From Flavobacterium psychrophilum (GTDB lineage: Bacteria; Bacteroidota; Bacteroidia; Flavobacteriales; Flavobacteriaceae), in assembly GCA_945874225.1 (NCBI GenBank), contig CAMCFT010000007.1:1-64000 (forward strand): DNA of 64,000 bases, in the 5' to 3' direction. The notes under the pieces are model-generated. The model was not told where the DNA came from and did no database searches. It worked only from the letters and a program-made list of their open reading frames with translations. The stretch's first letter is position 1. The number at the start of each line of letters is the position of its first letter. A program made the translations under genes and the position numbers. Shown one piece after another: positions 56,620 through 64,000 of the stretch.

Positions 56620-57810
56620 ATGATTATAGAACCTAGAATGCGAGGATTTATTTGTTTGACATCACACCCAAAAGGATGCGAACAAAACGTAAAAAATCAA
56701 ATCGAATACGTAAAATCAAAAGGACACATCGATGGAGCAAAAAAAGTTTTAGTAATAGGAGCTTCAACCGGATTTGGTTTAGCTTCAAGAATTACTAGTG
56801 CTTTTGGTTCTGATGCTGGAACGATTGGTGTGTTTTTCGAAAAACCTCCCGTTGAAGGAAGACCAGGTTCGCCAGGTTGGTATAATTCGGCAGCTTTTGA
56901 AAACGAAGCTCATAAAGCAGGATTATATGCAAAAAGTATTAATGGAGATGCATTTTCAAATGAAGTTAAGAGACAAACTTTAGATTTGATTAAAGCTGAT
57001 TTAGGTCAAATTGATTTGATAATTTATAGTTTAGCTTCCCCTGTTCGTGTTCATCCGGTTACCGGAGTTTTGCATCGTTCCGTTTTGAAACCAATTGGAA
57101 CAACTTATACGAACAAAACCGTTGATTTTCATACAGGTTTAGTTTCTAATATTAGTATTGAACCTTGTCAAGATGATGATATTGCGAACACTGTTGCTGT
57201 AATGGGCGGCGAAGATTGGGCAATGTGGATTGATGCTTTGAAAGCGGAAAATCTATTGGCGAAAGGCGCTACAACTGTTGCATATTCTTATATTGGACCA
57301 TCATTAACCGAAGCTGTTTACAGAAAAGGAACTATTGGTCGTGCAAAAGATCATCTTGAAGCTACGGCTTTTGCTATTACGGACAGTTTAAAATCTATCG
57401 AAGGAAAAGCATTTGTTTCCGTCAATAAAGCTTTGGTAACACAAGCAAGTTCAGCCATTCCGGTTATTCCTTTGTATATTTCGTTGTTGTATAAAATAAT
57501 GAAAGCCGAAGGAATTCACGAAGGCTGCATTGAGCAAATTCAACGTTTATATCAAGACAGATTGTTTACGGGTAAACCAATTCCAACGGATGATAAAGGT
57601 AGAATTAGAGTTGATGATTGGGAAATGCGTGACGACGTTCAAGAAAAAATTGCGACTTTGTGGAAACAAGCTACTACAGAAAGCTTACCTGAGATAGGAG
57701 ATTTAGAAGGATATAGAAAAGACTTCTTAAACCTTTTTGGGTTTGAATTCGATGGAGTGGATTATAAAGCGGATGCTGATGAAATGATAGGTGTTTCGAG
57801 CATAGTTTAA
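56620..57810 (+). CDS. fabV: Trans-2-enoyl-ACP/CoA reductase
   Basis: The 396-residue enzyme reduces trans-2-enoyl thioesters with NADH in the last step of fatty-acid elongation; FabV is the triclosan-insensitive alternative to FabI. The family pattern is clear: MIIEPRMRGFICLTSHPKGC, KKVLVIGASTGFGLASRI (NAD site, about 41-58), FEKPPVEGRPGSPGWYN, LASPVRVHPVTG and YSYIGPSLTEAVYRKGTIG with the catalytic Tyr and Lys region. It has its own promoter and terminator. Confidence 0.96.
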   Translation: MIIEPRMRGFICLTSHPKGCEQNVKNQIEYVKSKGHIDGAKKVLVIGASTGFGLASRITSAFGSDAGTIGVFFEKPPVEGRPGSPGWYNSAAFENEAHKAGLYAKSINGDAFSNEVKRQTLDLIKADLGQIDLIIYSLASPVRVHPVTGVLHRSVLKPIGTTYTNKTVDFHTGLVSNISIEPCQDDDIANTVAVMGGEDWAMWIDALKAENLLAKGATTVAYSYIGPSLTEAVYRKGTIGRAKDHLEATAFAITDSLKSIEGKAFVSVNKALVTQASSAIPVIPLYISLLYKIMKAEGIHEGCIEQIQRLYQDRLFTGKPIPTDDKGRIRVDDWEMRDDVQEKIATLWKQATTESLPEIGDLEGYRKDFLNLFGFEFDGVDYKADADEMIGVSSIV

Positions 57811-57845
57811 AGAAATAGTAGATTAAAAATATTTAAATGTTAAAA

Positions 57846-57875
57846 ACCATCACGAGAAACGTGGTGGTTTTTTTA
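57846..57875 (+). terminator. Intrinsic terminator of fabV
   Basis: Stem AACCATCACG / CGTGGTGGTT (10 bp with one G-T pair, 5-base loop) followed by five further T residues, about 35 bp after the stop codon. Confidence 0.9.
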
Positions 57876-57936
57876 TGGATAAATATTATCTTTGTTAAAA
57901 TTATGAAGTTAAAACTTTAAACCTTAATTTAAGATT

Positions 57937-58935
57937 ATGTTGTTTTCTTTAATCATCCCAGTTTACAATCGCCCTGATGAAGTCGATGAACTTTTAGAGA
58001 GTTTATCTAAATTAGATTATAAAGAAGATTTCGAAATTGTAATCGTTGAGGATGGTTCTTCAATAAAGTGCGATGATGTTGTACGTGATTATGGTGGAAA
58101 ATTAAATATTTCCTACTATTTCAAAGAAAATTCTGGACCTGGAAATTCTAGAAATTACGGAATGCAGAAGGCAAAAGGAGATTATTTCATTATTTTTGAT
58201 TCAGATTGTATTATTCCAAATAATTATTTAACAGAAGTTTCCAATGCGTTGAAACAAGATTATGTAGATTGTTTTGGCGGACCTGACAAGGCTTTGGATA
58301 GTTTTTCTGATATACAAAAAGCAATTAATTTTGCGATGACTTCTTTTCTTACCACTGGCGGAATTAGAGGTGGTTCTGAGAAAATCGATAAGTTTCAGCC
58401 TAGAAGTTTTAATATGGGATTGTCTCGTAAGGCTTTTGAAGCTTCCAATGGTTTTGGGAACATTCACCCTGGTGAAGATCCTGATTTATCAATTCGATTA
58501 TGGGAATTGGGTTTTGAAACCAGGCTTTTTCCAAAAGCTTTCGTTTATCACAAAAGAAGAATTGACTGGGAAAAATTTTCGGTTCAGGTCAATAAATTTG
58601 GAAAAGCAAGACCAATATTAAACAGTTGGTACCCTCAATACAATAAACTTACTTTTTTCTTTCCATCTGTTTTCATAATTGGATTTATTGTGGCGTTGGT
58701 TTTTTTGGTTTTTAATCACGACTTACTGCTTCAGTTGTATTTTGTTTACTTTTTGGTATTGTTTTTGGTGTCAACCTTTCAAAATAAAAGCTTTAAAATA
58801 GGTTTCTTATCAATAAAAGCGGTTTGGAAACAATTTTATGGTTACGGAACGGGTTTTATGGAATCATTTTTAAAGATTATCATTTTGAAACAAAAACCAC
58901 AAGAGGCTTTCCCAGAGTTATTTTTCAATAAATAA
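57937..58935 (+). CDS. Family 2 glycosyltransferase, membrane-anchored
   Basis: The 332-residue protein has a GT-A fold (about 1-230): LIIPVYNRPDEVDELLESL, an acidic VEDGSS, the DSD metal motif in YFIIFDSDCIIPNNYL, and PGEDPDLSIRLWELG as acceptor-site motif, followed by two membrane helices (about 245-262 and 267-285). It should transfer a sugar from a nucleotide donor to a lipid or glycan acceptor at the inner membrane. A TATCTTTG box is at 57888-57895. It is 1 bp before coaE, with which it is co-transcribed; the pairing is typical for the group but not functionally explained. Confidence 0.88.
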   Translation: MLFSLIIPVYNRPDEVDELLESLSKLDYKEDFEIVIVEDGSSIKCDDVVRDYGGKLNISYYFKENSGPGNSRNYGMQKAKGDYFIIFDSDCIIPNNYLTEVSNALKQDYVDCFGGPDKALDSFSDIQKAINFAMTSFLTTGGIRGGSEKIDKFQPRSFNMGLSRKAFEASNGFGNIHPGEDPDLSIRLWELGFETRLFPKAFVYHKRRIDWEKFSVQVNKFGKARPILNSWYPQYNKLTFFFPSVFIIGFIVALVFLVFNHDLLLQLYFVYFLVLFLVSTFQNKSFKIGFLSIKAVWKQFYGYGTGFMESFLKIIILKQKPQEAFPELFFNK

Positions 58936-58936
58936 T

Positions 58937-59521
58937 ATGACAAAAATAATTGGATTAACAGGAGGTATTGGAAGCGGAAAAACTACAATTGCCAATCATT
59001 TTTTGGCAGCTGGTATTCCTGTTTATATTGCTGATGACGAAGCAAGGAAAATTATGCAATCTTCAGTAATTATTAAAGAAATAAAAAAAACATTCGGTAG
59101 CGCTATTTTTGATACTGATATTTTAAATCGAGAAAAACTATCTGAAATTGTATTTAATAATCCTGAAAAATTAAAACAACTCAATGCTATTATTCATCCT
59201 GCCGTAAAAAATCACTTTGGCAATTGGATTTTGAATCATAATAAGCATCCATTTATTATTTATGAAGCAGCCATTTTATTTGAAAGTGGCAGTTATAAAA
59301 ATTGTGATTTGATAATAACGGTTACCGCTCCAATAGAATCAAGGATTCAGCGCGTAATTCAACGAGATAAAACCACTCGTGAGAAAGTTTTGAAAAGAAT
59401 AAATATGCAATGGACCGATGAACAACGCATCTCTAAAAGCGATTTTGTAATTGAAAACATCAGTCCTGAAATTGCAAAATCAGATGTAGATAAAATTCTT
59501 AAAATTTTGAAGATTCAATAA
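58937..59521 (+). CDS. coaE: Dephospho-CoA kinase
   Basis: The 194-residue enzyme phosphorylates dephospho-CoA, the final step of coenzyme A synthesis. It has the P-loop GLTGGIGSGKTTIANHF, the substrate motif PVYIADDEARKIM, HPAVKNHFGNW, the Y-E-A-A-I-L-F-E-S segment and the LID-like QRVIQRDKTTREKVLKRI. Length is standard. Confidence 0.95.
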   Translation: MTKIIGLTGGIGSGKTTIANHFLAAGIPVYIADDEARKIMQSSVIIKEIKKTFGSAIFDTDILNREKLSEIVFNNPEKLKQLNAIIHPAVKNHFGNWILNHNKHPFIIYEAAILFESGSYKNCDLIITVTAPIESRIQRVIQRDKTTREKVLKRINMQWTDEQRISKSDFVIENISPEIAKSDVDKILKILKIQ

Positions 59522-59592
59522 TTAGAATCTTTGTTGTTAATCTTTGGTTAATTTATTATTAATTATACTGTTAAAATACTAAATTTGTATTG

Positions 59593-61176
59593 ATGAATAA
59601 ATTATTTTTTAGAATACTGGTTTTGTTGATGAGTTTATCCTTAATCGGGATAATTTTAGTTCAAGTATATTGGTTTAATACCTCGTTAAAAAATAATGAC
59701 GAGCAATTTAAATTTCATGTTAAACAAGTTATTGGAAATGTTGCCAATAAGCTTCAAAAACAAGAAGAATATGCTTATTACGAGAAATTTAATCGGTTTA
59801 AAGACAGTACAGGAAAAATTCCTCAAACCAATGATTTATTAGAGTTTTATTACGTTCAGAAAAATCACAAAAATAATACAACAATTGTATTTTCGAACAG
59901 TATAACTTCTGAAAATTACGATTTGCCATCAACGTTCTTTGATAAAAAATTAGATAGTGTAAAATTCACAAGCTTCAATTCTAAGCGAGTTACAGAAGTT
60001 TATGACAACAATAGATTTGACGATTCTAAGGTGCAAAGCAATTTGACACCTGATGTGAAAATCGAAAAATCTGGAAATTTGGATGTTTTGGATAATATTG
60101 CTTATGAAATAAATTACAAAGAAATTGCTTCTGCAATGCCTTTACAGGAAAGAGTTTCAAAAGAGACTATTCAGAAGTTGTTGAAAAAGGAATTAGAAGA
60201 ATATGGTGTAAACACAGGATTTGAATTTGGAGTTTTTAGTAGCGGTTTAGCAACGAAAGTAAAATCGGATGGGTTTAAGTATGATGCAAATACGACCTAT
60301 TCAATTCCAATATTTTCTGATAATGAAGGAAATAATAAATATCAATTATTAGTTTCTTTCCCTCAAAAAAAGAAATTTCTGCTTTCAGATCTTGTTGGTA
60401 TAACCTTACTGTCAATTATTTTTACACTTATAATAATAATTGCTTATTCGAGTGCATTGAATCAATTGATTCGTCAACGTCATATATCTGAAATAAAATC
60501 TGATTTTATTAATAATATGACTCATGAGTTTAAGACTCCTATTGCGACAATAAATTTGGCTTTAGATGCTATACGAAACCCAAAAATAATTGGAGATCAG
60601 GAAAAGGTGCTCAAATATCTTCAAATGATTAAGGATGAAAATAAGCGAATGCATGCACAAGTTGAAAATGTGTTGAGGATATCTAAATTAGAGAAGAAAG
60701 AATTAAATATTATTAAAGAATCTACTAATATTCAAGAGGTTATAGATGATGCAATCGAGCATGTTAACTTGATATTAGAAGATAGACAAGGAACAATAAC
60801 GAAACATTTTGATGCAGTTAGAACAAGTGTTTTGGTAAATGAAGTTCATTTTATAAATGTAATTGTGAATATCTTGGAGAATGCCATTAAATATTCACCT
60901 AATATTCCAAAAATTGATGTCTTTACTGAAAATGTAAAAGATTTTGTGATTATCAAAGTGAAAGATAATGGGGTAGGAATGAGTAAAATAGCCCAGAAAA
61001 GAGTTTTCGAAAAGTTCTATAGAGAACATACCGGTGATTTACATGACGTTAAAGGTCACGGTTTGGGTTTAGCATATGTTAAAAAAATTATTGACGATCA
61101 CAACAGTCAAATTTATGTAGAAAGCGAAAAGGGAAAAGGAAGTACCTTCATAATAAAAATACCATTAATAAATTAA
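59593..61176 (+). CDS. Sensor histidine kinase, RprX-like
   Basis: From the ATG at 59593 (a TTG lies just before it) the product is 527 residues. Membrane helices at about 8-28 and 273-293 bracket a periplasmic sensor domain of about 240 residues. The kinase part has the H-box DFINNMTHEFKTPIATIN (phospho-acceptor His), N-box HFINVIVNILENAIKYS, G1 DNGVGM and G2 GHGLGLAYVKKI. It pairs with the response regulator 3 bp downstream; together they resemble RprX/RprY of Bacteroides. A TAAATTTG box sits right at the start (59580-59587), too close for a normal leader. Confidence 0.93.
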   Translation: MNKLFFRILVLLMSLSLIGIILVQVYWFNTSLKNNDEQFKFHVKQVIGNVANKLQKQEEYAYYEKFNRFKDSTGKIPQTNDLLEFYYVQKNHKNNTTIVFSNSITSENYDLPSTFFDKKLDSVKFTSFNSKRVTEVYDNNRFDDSKVQSNLTPDVKIEKSGNLDVLDNIAYEINYKEIASAMPLQERVSKETIQKLLKKELEEYGVNTGFEFGVFSSGLATKVKSDGFKYDANTTYSIPIFSDNEGNNKYQLLVSFPQKKKFLLSDLVGITLLSIIFTLIIIIAYSSALNQLIRQRHISEIKSDFINNMTHEFKTPIATINLALDAIRNPKIIGDQEKVLKYLQMIKDENKRMHAQVENVLRISKLEKKELNIIKESTNIQEVIDDAIEHVNLILEDRQGTITKHFDAVRTSVLVNEVHFINVIVNILENAIKYSPNIPKIDVFTENVKDFVIIKVKDNGVGMSKIAQKRVFEKFYREHTGDLHDVKGHGLGLAYVKKIIDDHNSQIYVESEKGKGSTFIIKIPLIN

Positions 61177-61179
61177 GAT

Positions 61180-61884
61180 ATGGAAAATGTAAATAAAAGA
61201 ATCCTTTTAGTTGAAGATGATCTCAATTTTGGGGCTGTGTTAAAAGATTATTTAATGCTAAATGATTTTGATGTCACTTTAGCAAAAAACGGAATGGAAG
61301 GTTTCGAAAAATTCAAAAAAGATACTTATGATTTGTGTATTTTGGATGTGATGATGCCTTACAAAGATGGATATACATTGGCAAAAGAGATTAGAGAAAA
61401 AAATCAAGAAGTGCCAATTATTTTCTTGACAGCAAAATCAATGAAAGAGGATGTGTTGAAAGGATATAAAGCCGGTGCTGATGATTATTTGAACAAACCT
61501 TTTGATTCAGAGGTTTTGTTGATGAAAATCAGAGCCATAATTCAAAGAAAATCATCTGCTACAAAAGCAGAACCGGTTCAATTTGAATTTAACGTAGGTA
61601 AATTTCATTTGAATTCAAAACTGCGATTTTTATCTTTTAACAATGAAGAGCCAGTTAAGCTGTCTCCAAAAGAAAACGAATTGTTAAAAATGTTGATTCT
61701 TCACGAAAATGATTTGATGCCGAGAGAATTGGCTTTGACAAAAATTTGGAGAGATGACAACTATTTCACTTCAAGAAGTATGGATGTTTACATTGCCAAA
61801 TTGAGAAAATACCTAAAACTAGATCCAAATGTTGAAATTCTAAACATTCACGGTGAAGGATTTAGACTGGTGGTTAAAAAATAA
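61180..61884 (+). CDS. OmpR-family response regulator, RprY-like
   Basis: The 234-residue protein has a receiver domain (about 7-122) with VEDD, phospho-acceptor Asp56 (CILDVMMP), the Thr/Ala switch FLTAKS and Lys in LNKPF, followed by a winged-helix DNA-binding domain (about 133-232; LSPKENELLKMLILHEND, SRSMDVYIAKLRKYLK, NIHGEGFRLVV). Partner of the kinase just upstream. Bacteroides RprXY is tied to envelope stress and sodium response; here this is only inferred. Confidence 0.95.
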   Translation: MENVNKRILLVEDDLNFGAVLKDYLMLNDFDVTLAKNGMEGFEKFKKDTYDLCILDVMMPYKDGYTLAKEIREKNQEVPIIFLTAKSMKEDVLKGYKAGADDYLNKPFDSEVLLMKIRAIIQRKSSATKAEPVQFEFNVGKFHLNSKLRFLSFNNEEPVKLSPKENELLKMLILHENDLMPRELALTKIWRDDNYFTSRSMDVYIAKLRKYLKLDPNVEILNIHGEGFRLVVKK

Positions 61885-61908
61885 AATAATATTGCATAAA
61901 TTATTTTT

Positions 61909-61943
61909 AAAAGCTTCCAGCCTTTTGAAGGTCGGAAGCTTTT
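61909..61943. terminator. Bidirectional hairpin between response regulator and thioesterase genes
   Basis: A perfect 10-bp stem (AAAAGCTTCC / GGAAGCTTTT) encloses a loop with a small inner stem (CCTT-AAGG). It lies between convergent genes (61884 and 61957), and A- and T-runs at the edges suit termination from both sides. Confidence 0.8.
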
Positions 61944-61956
61944 GTATTTTAAAAGA

Positions 61957-62697
61957 TTATTTCAAATTTAACTGTAAAGCAAAACAAGTTTTATCTACTT
62001 TGGTAATACTAAAAATCAGTGATTCTGAATTCAAATTTTCGTGAATGACAACTTTGTCTTTTAAAGATAATTCTTTTAGAAAATTCATTTCAAAACTTTC
62101 TATTTTTTGATTTAGAATCAATTCTGCATCAATAAAATCCATGCACCATTCCAGGTATTTCACGTTATTAACGTGATTTACGATGTCTAAATCCGAAAGA
62201 GCAACGGTTTTCTCAAAGACCATTTCGGTTTCGTTATGGAGGTTGATTTTAGAAAAGGTTTTCTCAGTTGCTTTGTGTTCTGGATACAATTCAAAATGTT
62301 TGAAAGGTAAAGCCAATGCTTCTGGTCGTCTAATTTCAGTATTAAAAACAGCCCAAAAAGTCTCGCAACCCACTATTTTATTTCCGTTGACATACATTTC
62401 TAGAGCTCGCACTGAACGTGAATTTTCGAGTGTATTAATCCAGGTTTTTACCGTTATGATGTCTTTCCATTTAGGTAATTCAGTAATTTCAACACGCATT
62501 CTGCTCAAAACCCAAGCTTGATTAAATTCCTGCATATCCGAAAAACTAATTCCACCCACTTCAGAATGAGCAGCAGCAGTTAATTGCAAAATATTACACA
62601 AATCCGTGTATTTTAAAAAACCATTTGGCAAACATTGCGTAAAATTGATTTCCCAATCTTTGCTGAATATGGATGTGAAATTTGGTGAAATTTGCAT
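61957..62697 (-). CDS. Acyl-ACP thioesterase family protein (double hot-dog fold)
   Basis: The 246-residue protein has two hot-dog domains: the first (about 1-125) with LQLTAAAHSEVGGISF, SRMRVEITELPKWKDIITVKTWI and RALEMYVNG, the second (about 150-245) with DLDIVNHVNNVKYLEWCMDF, the N-H-x-N-N-x-x-Y pattern of FatA/FatB-type acyl-ACP thioesterases. It should release free fatty acids from acyl-ACP in the cytoplasm. Its physiological role in this phylum is not clear. Gene order with the two envelope genes upstream on the same strand suggests a unit (10 bp gap). Confidence 0.88.
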   Translation of the reverse strand: MQISPNFTSIFSKDWEINFTQCLPNGFLKYTDLCNILQLTAAAHSEVGGISFSDMQEFNQAWVLSRMRVEITELPKWKDIITVKTWINTLENSRSVRALEMYVNGNKIVGCETFWAVFNTEIRRPEALALPFKHFELYPEHKATEKTFSKINLHNETEMVFEKTVALSDLDIVNHVNNVKYLEWCMDFIDAELILNQKIESFEMNFLKELSLKDKVVIHENLNSESLIFSITKVDKTCFALQLNLK

Positions 62698-62707
62698 TTT
62701 GATTTAA

Positions 62708-63313
62708 TTAATCGTTAACGAATTTTAATTTTATTCCAAGATTTATTTGGAGCATTTTTGAATTATCGTAAAAAGAGATATATTCGGCAGCAGTTTTGAC
62801 ATCATAATTTGTAGACACATAGCCTAATCCAGCAAAAGCTGAAATTGTTTTATCTAATTTATAATCAAGGTTGAAACCTATTCTAAAATCGTTTCCTGTT
62901 TGATATCCAAAACTTCTATCACCAGACTTAAAATTTAATTTTACCGAACCGAAACCTAGATAAGGCTGCAAATATAATTCATTAGAAAGTTTGATTTCAT
63001 ATCCCAAGAGTCCGTATACAGAATTATATCGGCTACTTCCTATATTTCCAGCTTTGGTAACGTCTGTTATAGAATAGCTAATAAAATCATAGCCTATACC
63101 AAGTTTAAAATGTTGAACTTGGATAAAGTTTAAATTGGTACCTATCCCAATATGTGGTTTATTGGCTTTTGCCAAATAGTTTTCACCAAAGTTGTTAGGA
63201 ATTATGGCATAGATACTGAATTCTGGTTTAAAAGACAGGATACTTTTGGTTTTTTTTTCTTGCCCGTAAGATATATTTAGGCAGAATAAGATTAAGAGAA
63301 TATTGTATTTCAT
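62708..63313 (-). CDS. Small outer-membrane beta-barrel protein
   Basis: The 201-residue protein has a signal peptide (ending NISYGQ, about 17) and strands with alternating aromatic and polar residues, typical of an 8-10-stranded barrel (IGIGTNLNFIQVQHFKLGIGYDFISYS, YLQPYLGFGSVKLNF, ISAFAGLGYVSTNYDV), ending in LGIKLKFVND. No family-specific motif is seen; the closest type is PF13568-like outer membrane barrels. It follows a lipoprotein gene by 2 bp. Confidence 0.8.
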   Translation of the reverse strand: MKYNILLILFCLNISYGQEKKTKSILSFKPEFSIYAIIPNNFGENYLAKANKPHIGIGTNLNFIQVQHFKLGIGYDFISYSITDVTKAGNIGSSRYNSVYGLLGYEIKLSNELYLQPYLGFGSVKLNFKSGDRSFGYQTGNDFRIGFNLDYKLDKTISAFAGLGYVSTNYDVKTAAEYISFYDNSKMLQINLGIKLKFVND

Positions 63314-63315
63314 AA

Positions 63316-63978
63316 CTAGTAAGTAATGGTATAGGTTATAGCATCATTGTTTATAGGGATAGAAATGCTATGAATTGTTGGTGTGGCAGCATTTGAATAA
63401 TCAATGATGGTGTATTTTAATACAATGGTTTGATTTTTTACAACAGTATAATAGGTATTTAAATAATCAGAATTGTTTTGTAATGCATTTAAGTCAACTA
63501 GACTTTTTGCTTGTTTTCCTTCGATTTCTATATCTTTCAATTGCTTGTTTGTAGAAGTTTGATTTAAAATTAATCTTAGTGTAGTAATCGATTCGTTTTT
63601 GTATAACGTGATTTCATCTAAATTCAACTTGTAGTTTTCGAAATTATTTTTTGTAGCTATATATGTTTTACTTTGAAAATCACTTGCTTGATTGATTATA
63701 TCATTGATAGAAATGAAAATTTGATTTTCATTTTTAGGAGCAGGAAATATAAAAGTAAAATTTCCGCTTTGGTCGGATTTTCCAAAGGAAATCAAATCTG
63801 AGCTCGGTAAGATAAATCCTCCACCACTTATTGTAACTTCAATATCTTTGTCAGAAAGAGAATTGCCATTTTGGTCGATAATTTTCCCTGTAACCACCAT
63901 TTTAGTTTCTCCATCGTATTGGATTTCGCAAGAAGTTAACAAAAATAGAATGCAAAAGATAAGTGCTATTCGTTTCAT
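63316..63978 (-). CDS. Lipoprotein with CarboxypepD_reg-like domain
   Basis: The 220-residue protein has a lipoprotein signal (LLTSC, cysteine 17) and a carboxypeptidase-regulatory-like beta-sandwich (about 25-110; MVVTGKIIDQNGNSLSDKDIEV, SDQSGNFTFIFP), then a second beta-rich region (about 115-220) rich in Asn/Thr/Ser. No catalytic motif. With the barrel gene 2 bp downstream it probably forms an outer-membrane pair of unknown function. The ATG at 63978 is the only start that keeps the signal peptide. Confidence 0.82.
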   Translation of the reverse strand: MKRIALIFCILFLLTSCEIQYDGETKMVVTGKIIDQNGNSLSDKDIEVTISGGGFILPSSDLISFGKSDQSGNFTFIFPAPKNENQIFISINDIINQASDFQSKTYIATKNNFENYKLNLDEITLYKNESITTLRLILNQTSTNKQLKDIEIEGKQAKSLVDLNALQNNSDYLNTYYTVVKNQTIVLKYTIIDYSNAATPTIHSISIPINNDAITYTITY

Positions 63979-64000
63979 TTCAAATGAATTAAAGTTTGCT

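Noticed and set aside
59580..59587. Promoter of the histidine kinase gene
   Set aside because: TAAATTTG matches the -7 box, but it ends only 5 bp before the start codon and has no TTTG at the right distance.

Overview
The window is chromosomal DNA from a member of the Bacteroidota, most likely Flavobacterium or a close relative. Reasons seen in the sequence: AT-rich DNA; promoters of the Bacteroidota type (TTTG, about 19 bases, TANNTTTG) in front of rpsF, bamD and fabV; type IX secretion C-terminal domains; PorP/SprF and SusC/SusD proteins; and the neighbouring essential genes bamD-rpoZ-coaBC-DUF4835-recN, an order I associate with Flavobacteriia. No tRNA, rRNA, CRISPR array, prophage or intact insertion sequence was found; a tmRNA gene is present.

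Layout. (1) 1-6706: the 3' part of a giant Calx-beta repeat adhesin with a type B T9SS sorting domain, followed by a PorP/SprF-like membrane protein and an OmpA-type protein, a recurrent secretion and surface-anchoring trio. (2) 6752-10566: a small exported protein, tmRNA (ssrA), a serine-hydrolase lipoprotein and a saccharopine-dehydrogenase-like oxidoreductase. (3) 10641-30504: a polysaccharide utilization locus made of a membrane-spanning propeller/HTH regulator, SusC, SusD, a LamG lipoprotein, a GH144-like beta-glucanase, a GH3 beta-glucosidase, a T9SS-secreted divergent relative of the GH144-like barrel, a SusB-type GH97, a GH43-like enzyme and an M28 peptidase. Beta-glucan processing looks central; the alpha-glucosidase and GH43-like genes may be a second module joined after a terminator and separated from each other by two palindromes. 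(4) 30574-34387: a miniature transposable element with target-site duplication, then YfcC-type transporter and M19 dipeptidase genes and a small membrane protein. (5) 34717-41502: nadC, a cassette holding an S23-type four-helix-bundle gene between inverted heptamer arrays, yihY, priA, a LytTR regulator and the rpsF-rpsR-rplI operon. (6) 41596-63978: an Oar-like TonB receptor, ligA, a two-gene 5'-nucleotidase, dapA, the bamD-to-recN operon, fabV, a glycosyltransferase, coaE, an RprX/RprY-like two-component pair, an acyl-ACP thioesterase and two envelope proteins.

The most unusual signal is not a classic gene system but a family of seven-base tandem arrays (CTGNNNN, or NNNNCAG on the other strand). 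They occur at three loci, each reaching within zero to a few bases of a stop codon. At 35574-36066 two arrays in opposite orientation enclose a gene for an S23/Avd-type four-helix-bundle protein and fill the whole nadC-yihY gap. At 7794-7936 inverted arrays enclose the predicted tmRNA promoter. At 49177-49260 twelve in-phase heptamers separate the two halves of a split 5'-nucleotidase. A 214-bp element with 14-bp terminal inverted repeats and 9-bp target duplication, and several families of long intergenic palindromes, complete a rich layer of small non-coding elements. Functions are inferred from recognised motifs; no database search was run.
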